Below, piece after piece: positions 6,168 to 7,964 of a DNA stretch of 7,964 nt. Below the pieces are notes generated by a model. It did not search any database. It was given only the letters and a program-made list of their open reading frames with translations, and had not been told where the DNA came from. Origin of the DNA: an uncultured Eubacteriales bacterium (GTDB lineage Bacteria; Bacillota_A; Clostridia; Oscillospirales; Oscillospiraceae); the NCBI GenBank assembly GCA_900556015.1, contig USNH01000035.1, forward strand, positions 1 to 7,964, read 5' to 3'. The position numbers and the translations under genes were made by a program. Position 1 is the stretch's first letter. The number at the start of each line of letters is the position of its first letter.

Positions 6168-6359
6168 ATGAACGAAAAGAAGCTGTATAAGAGCAGTACG
6201 GACAAGAAGCTGGCCGGCGTCTGCGGCGGCCTCGCGGAGTATTTCAACATCGACTCCACGCTGGTGCGCCTGGGCTGGGTGGTGTTCGGTCTGCTGGGCG
6301 GCAGCGGTCTGCTGGCGTATATCATCGCGGCGATCATCATGCCTGACCGTCCCTATTAA
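6168..6359 (+). CDS. Small PspC-domain membrane protein
   Basis: This 63-residue protein is essentially one PspC domain. It has the family pattern [21 protein letters not shown] (14-34) followed by one strongly hydrophobic segment (about 35-57) ending in MPDRPY. PspC in E. coli is a membrane sensor of the phage-shock (envelope stress) response; stand-alone short PspC proteins in Bacillota mostly have no assigned job. The start is backed by AAGGAG (6155-6160) directly after the grpE stop, and 13 bases separate the genes. It lies between grpE and dnaK in the same direction, with no terminator on either side, so it should be induced with the heat-shock operon. That placement is not the textbook hrcA-grpE-dnaK-dnaJ order. 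A link between envelope stress and chaperone control is an inference only. Confidence 0.9.
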   Translation: MNEKKLYKSSTDKKLAGVCGGLAEYFNIDSTLVRLGWVVFGLLGGSGLLAYIIAAIIMPDRPY

Positions 6360-6393
6360 ATCAGTCAATAAATAAATTTGAGATAAACATTTC

Positions 6394-6399
6394 AGGAGG
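6394..6399 (+). promoter_or_regulatory. dnaK ribosome binding site in an AT-rich leader
   Basis: AGGAGG sits 8 bases before the dnaK ATG. The 48 bases between the PspC-like gene and dnaK are markedly AT-rich (AATAAATAAATTTGAG and similar) against a GC-rich background, which would keep the start site free of structure. I see no convincing internal promoter or second CIRCE here. Confidence 0.85.
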
Positions 6400-6407
6400 C
6401 AATCATT

Positions 6408-7964
<1,557 letters not shown>

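Overview
The window reads as an ordinary, GC-rich (about 60% by eye) chromosomal piece of an anaerobic Bacillota. It probably comes from the Clostridia and perhaps from the Oscillospirales. The supporting signs are an HrcA/CIRCE-controlled hrcA-grpE-dnaK operon, a DnaK without the N-terminal-lobe insertion typical of Gram-negative DnaK, an SRP RNA gene directly upstream of dnaX followed by ybaB, strong AGGAGG-type ribosome binding sites, and a clostridial-type two-cluster ferredoxin protein. The genus is a guess from protein style. Both edges cut through genes, and the left edge carries an inverted copy of internal sequence, so this is probably a whole short contig with a chimeric left end.

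Left part (1-754): a 5'-truncated gene for a 4Fe-4S ferredoxin-type protein on the + strand. Its first 68 bases are replaced by a reverse-complement copy of positions 434-501. A hairpin terminator follows the gene. Converging on it from the right is a minus-strand unit (755-3117): a TTGCCA-N17-TAGAAT promoter, the small SRP RNA (ffs), dnaX (DNA polymerase III tau/gamma subunit, GTG start at 2899) and ybaB (nucleoid-associated protein). The recR gene that often follows ybaB in Bacillota is absent.

Middle (3118-4435): a divergent region with an extended -10 promoter, then a TTG-started AI-2E family membrane protein gene with its own terminator.

Right part (4469-7964): the heat-shock operon. 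A TTGACA-N17-TACACT promoter is followed at once by a perfect CIRCE operator. Then come hrcA (repressor), grpE (overlapping hrcA by 4 bases), a 63-codon PspC-domain membrane protein gene, and dnaK, which is cut at the right edge after 519 codons. HrcA would bind CIRCE to repress its own operon, GrpE is the nucleotide exchange factor for DnaK, and DnaK is the Hsp70 chaperone. The small PspC-like gene between grpE and dnaK is the least expected content. I see no CRISPR, phage, insertion sequence, toxin-antitoxin or defence system, and no convincing new biological system.
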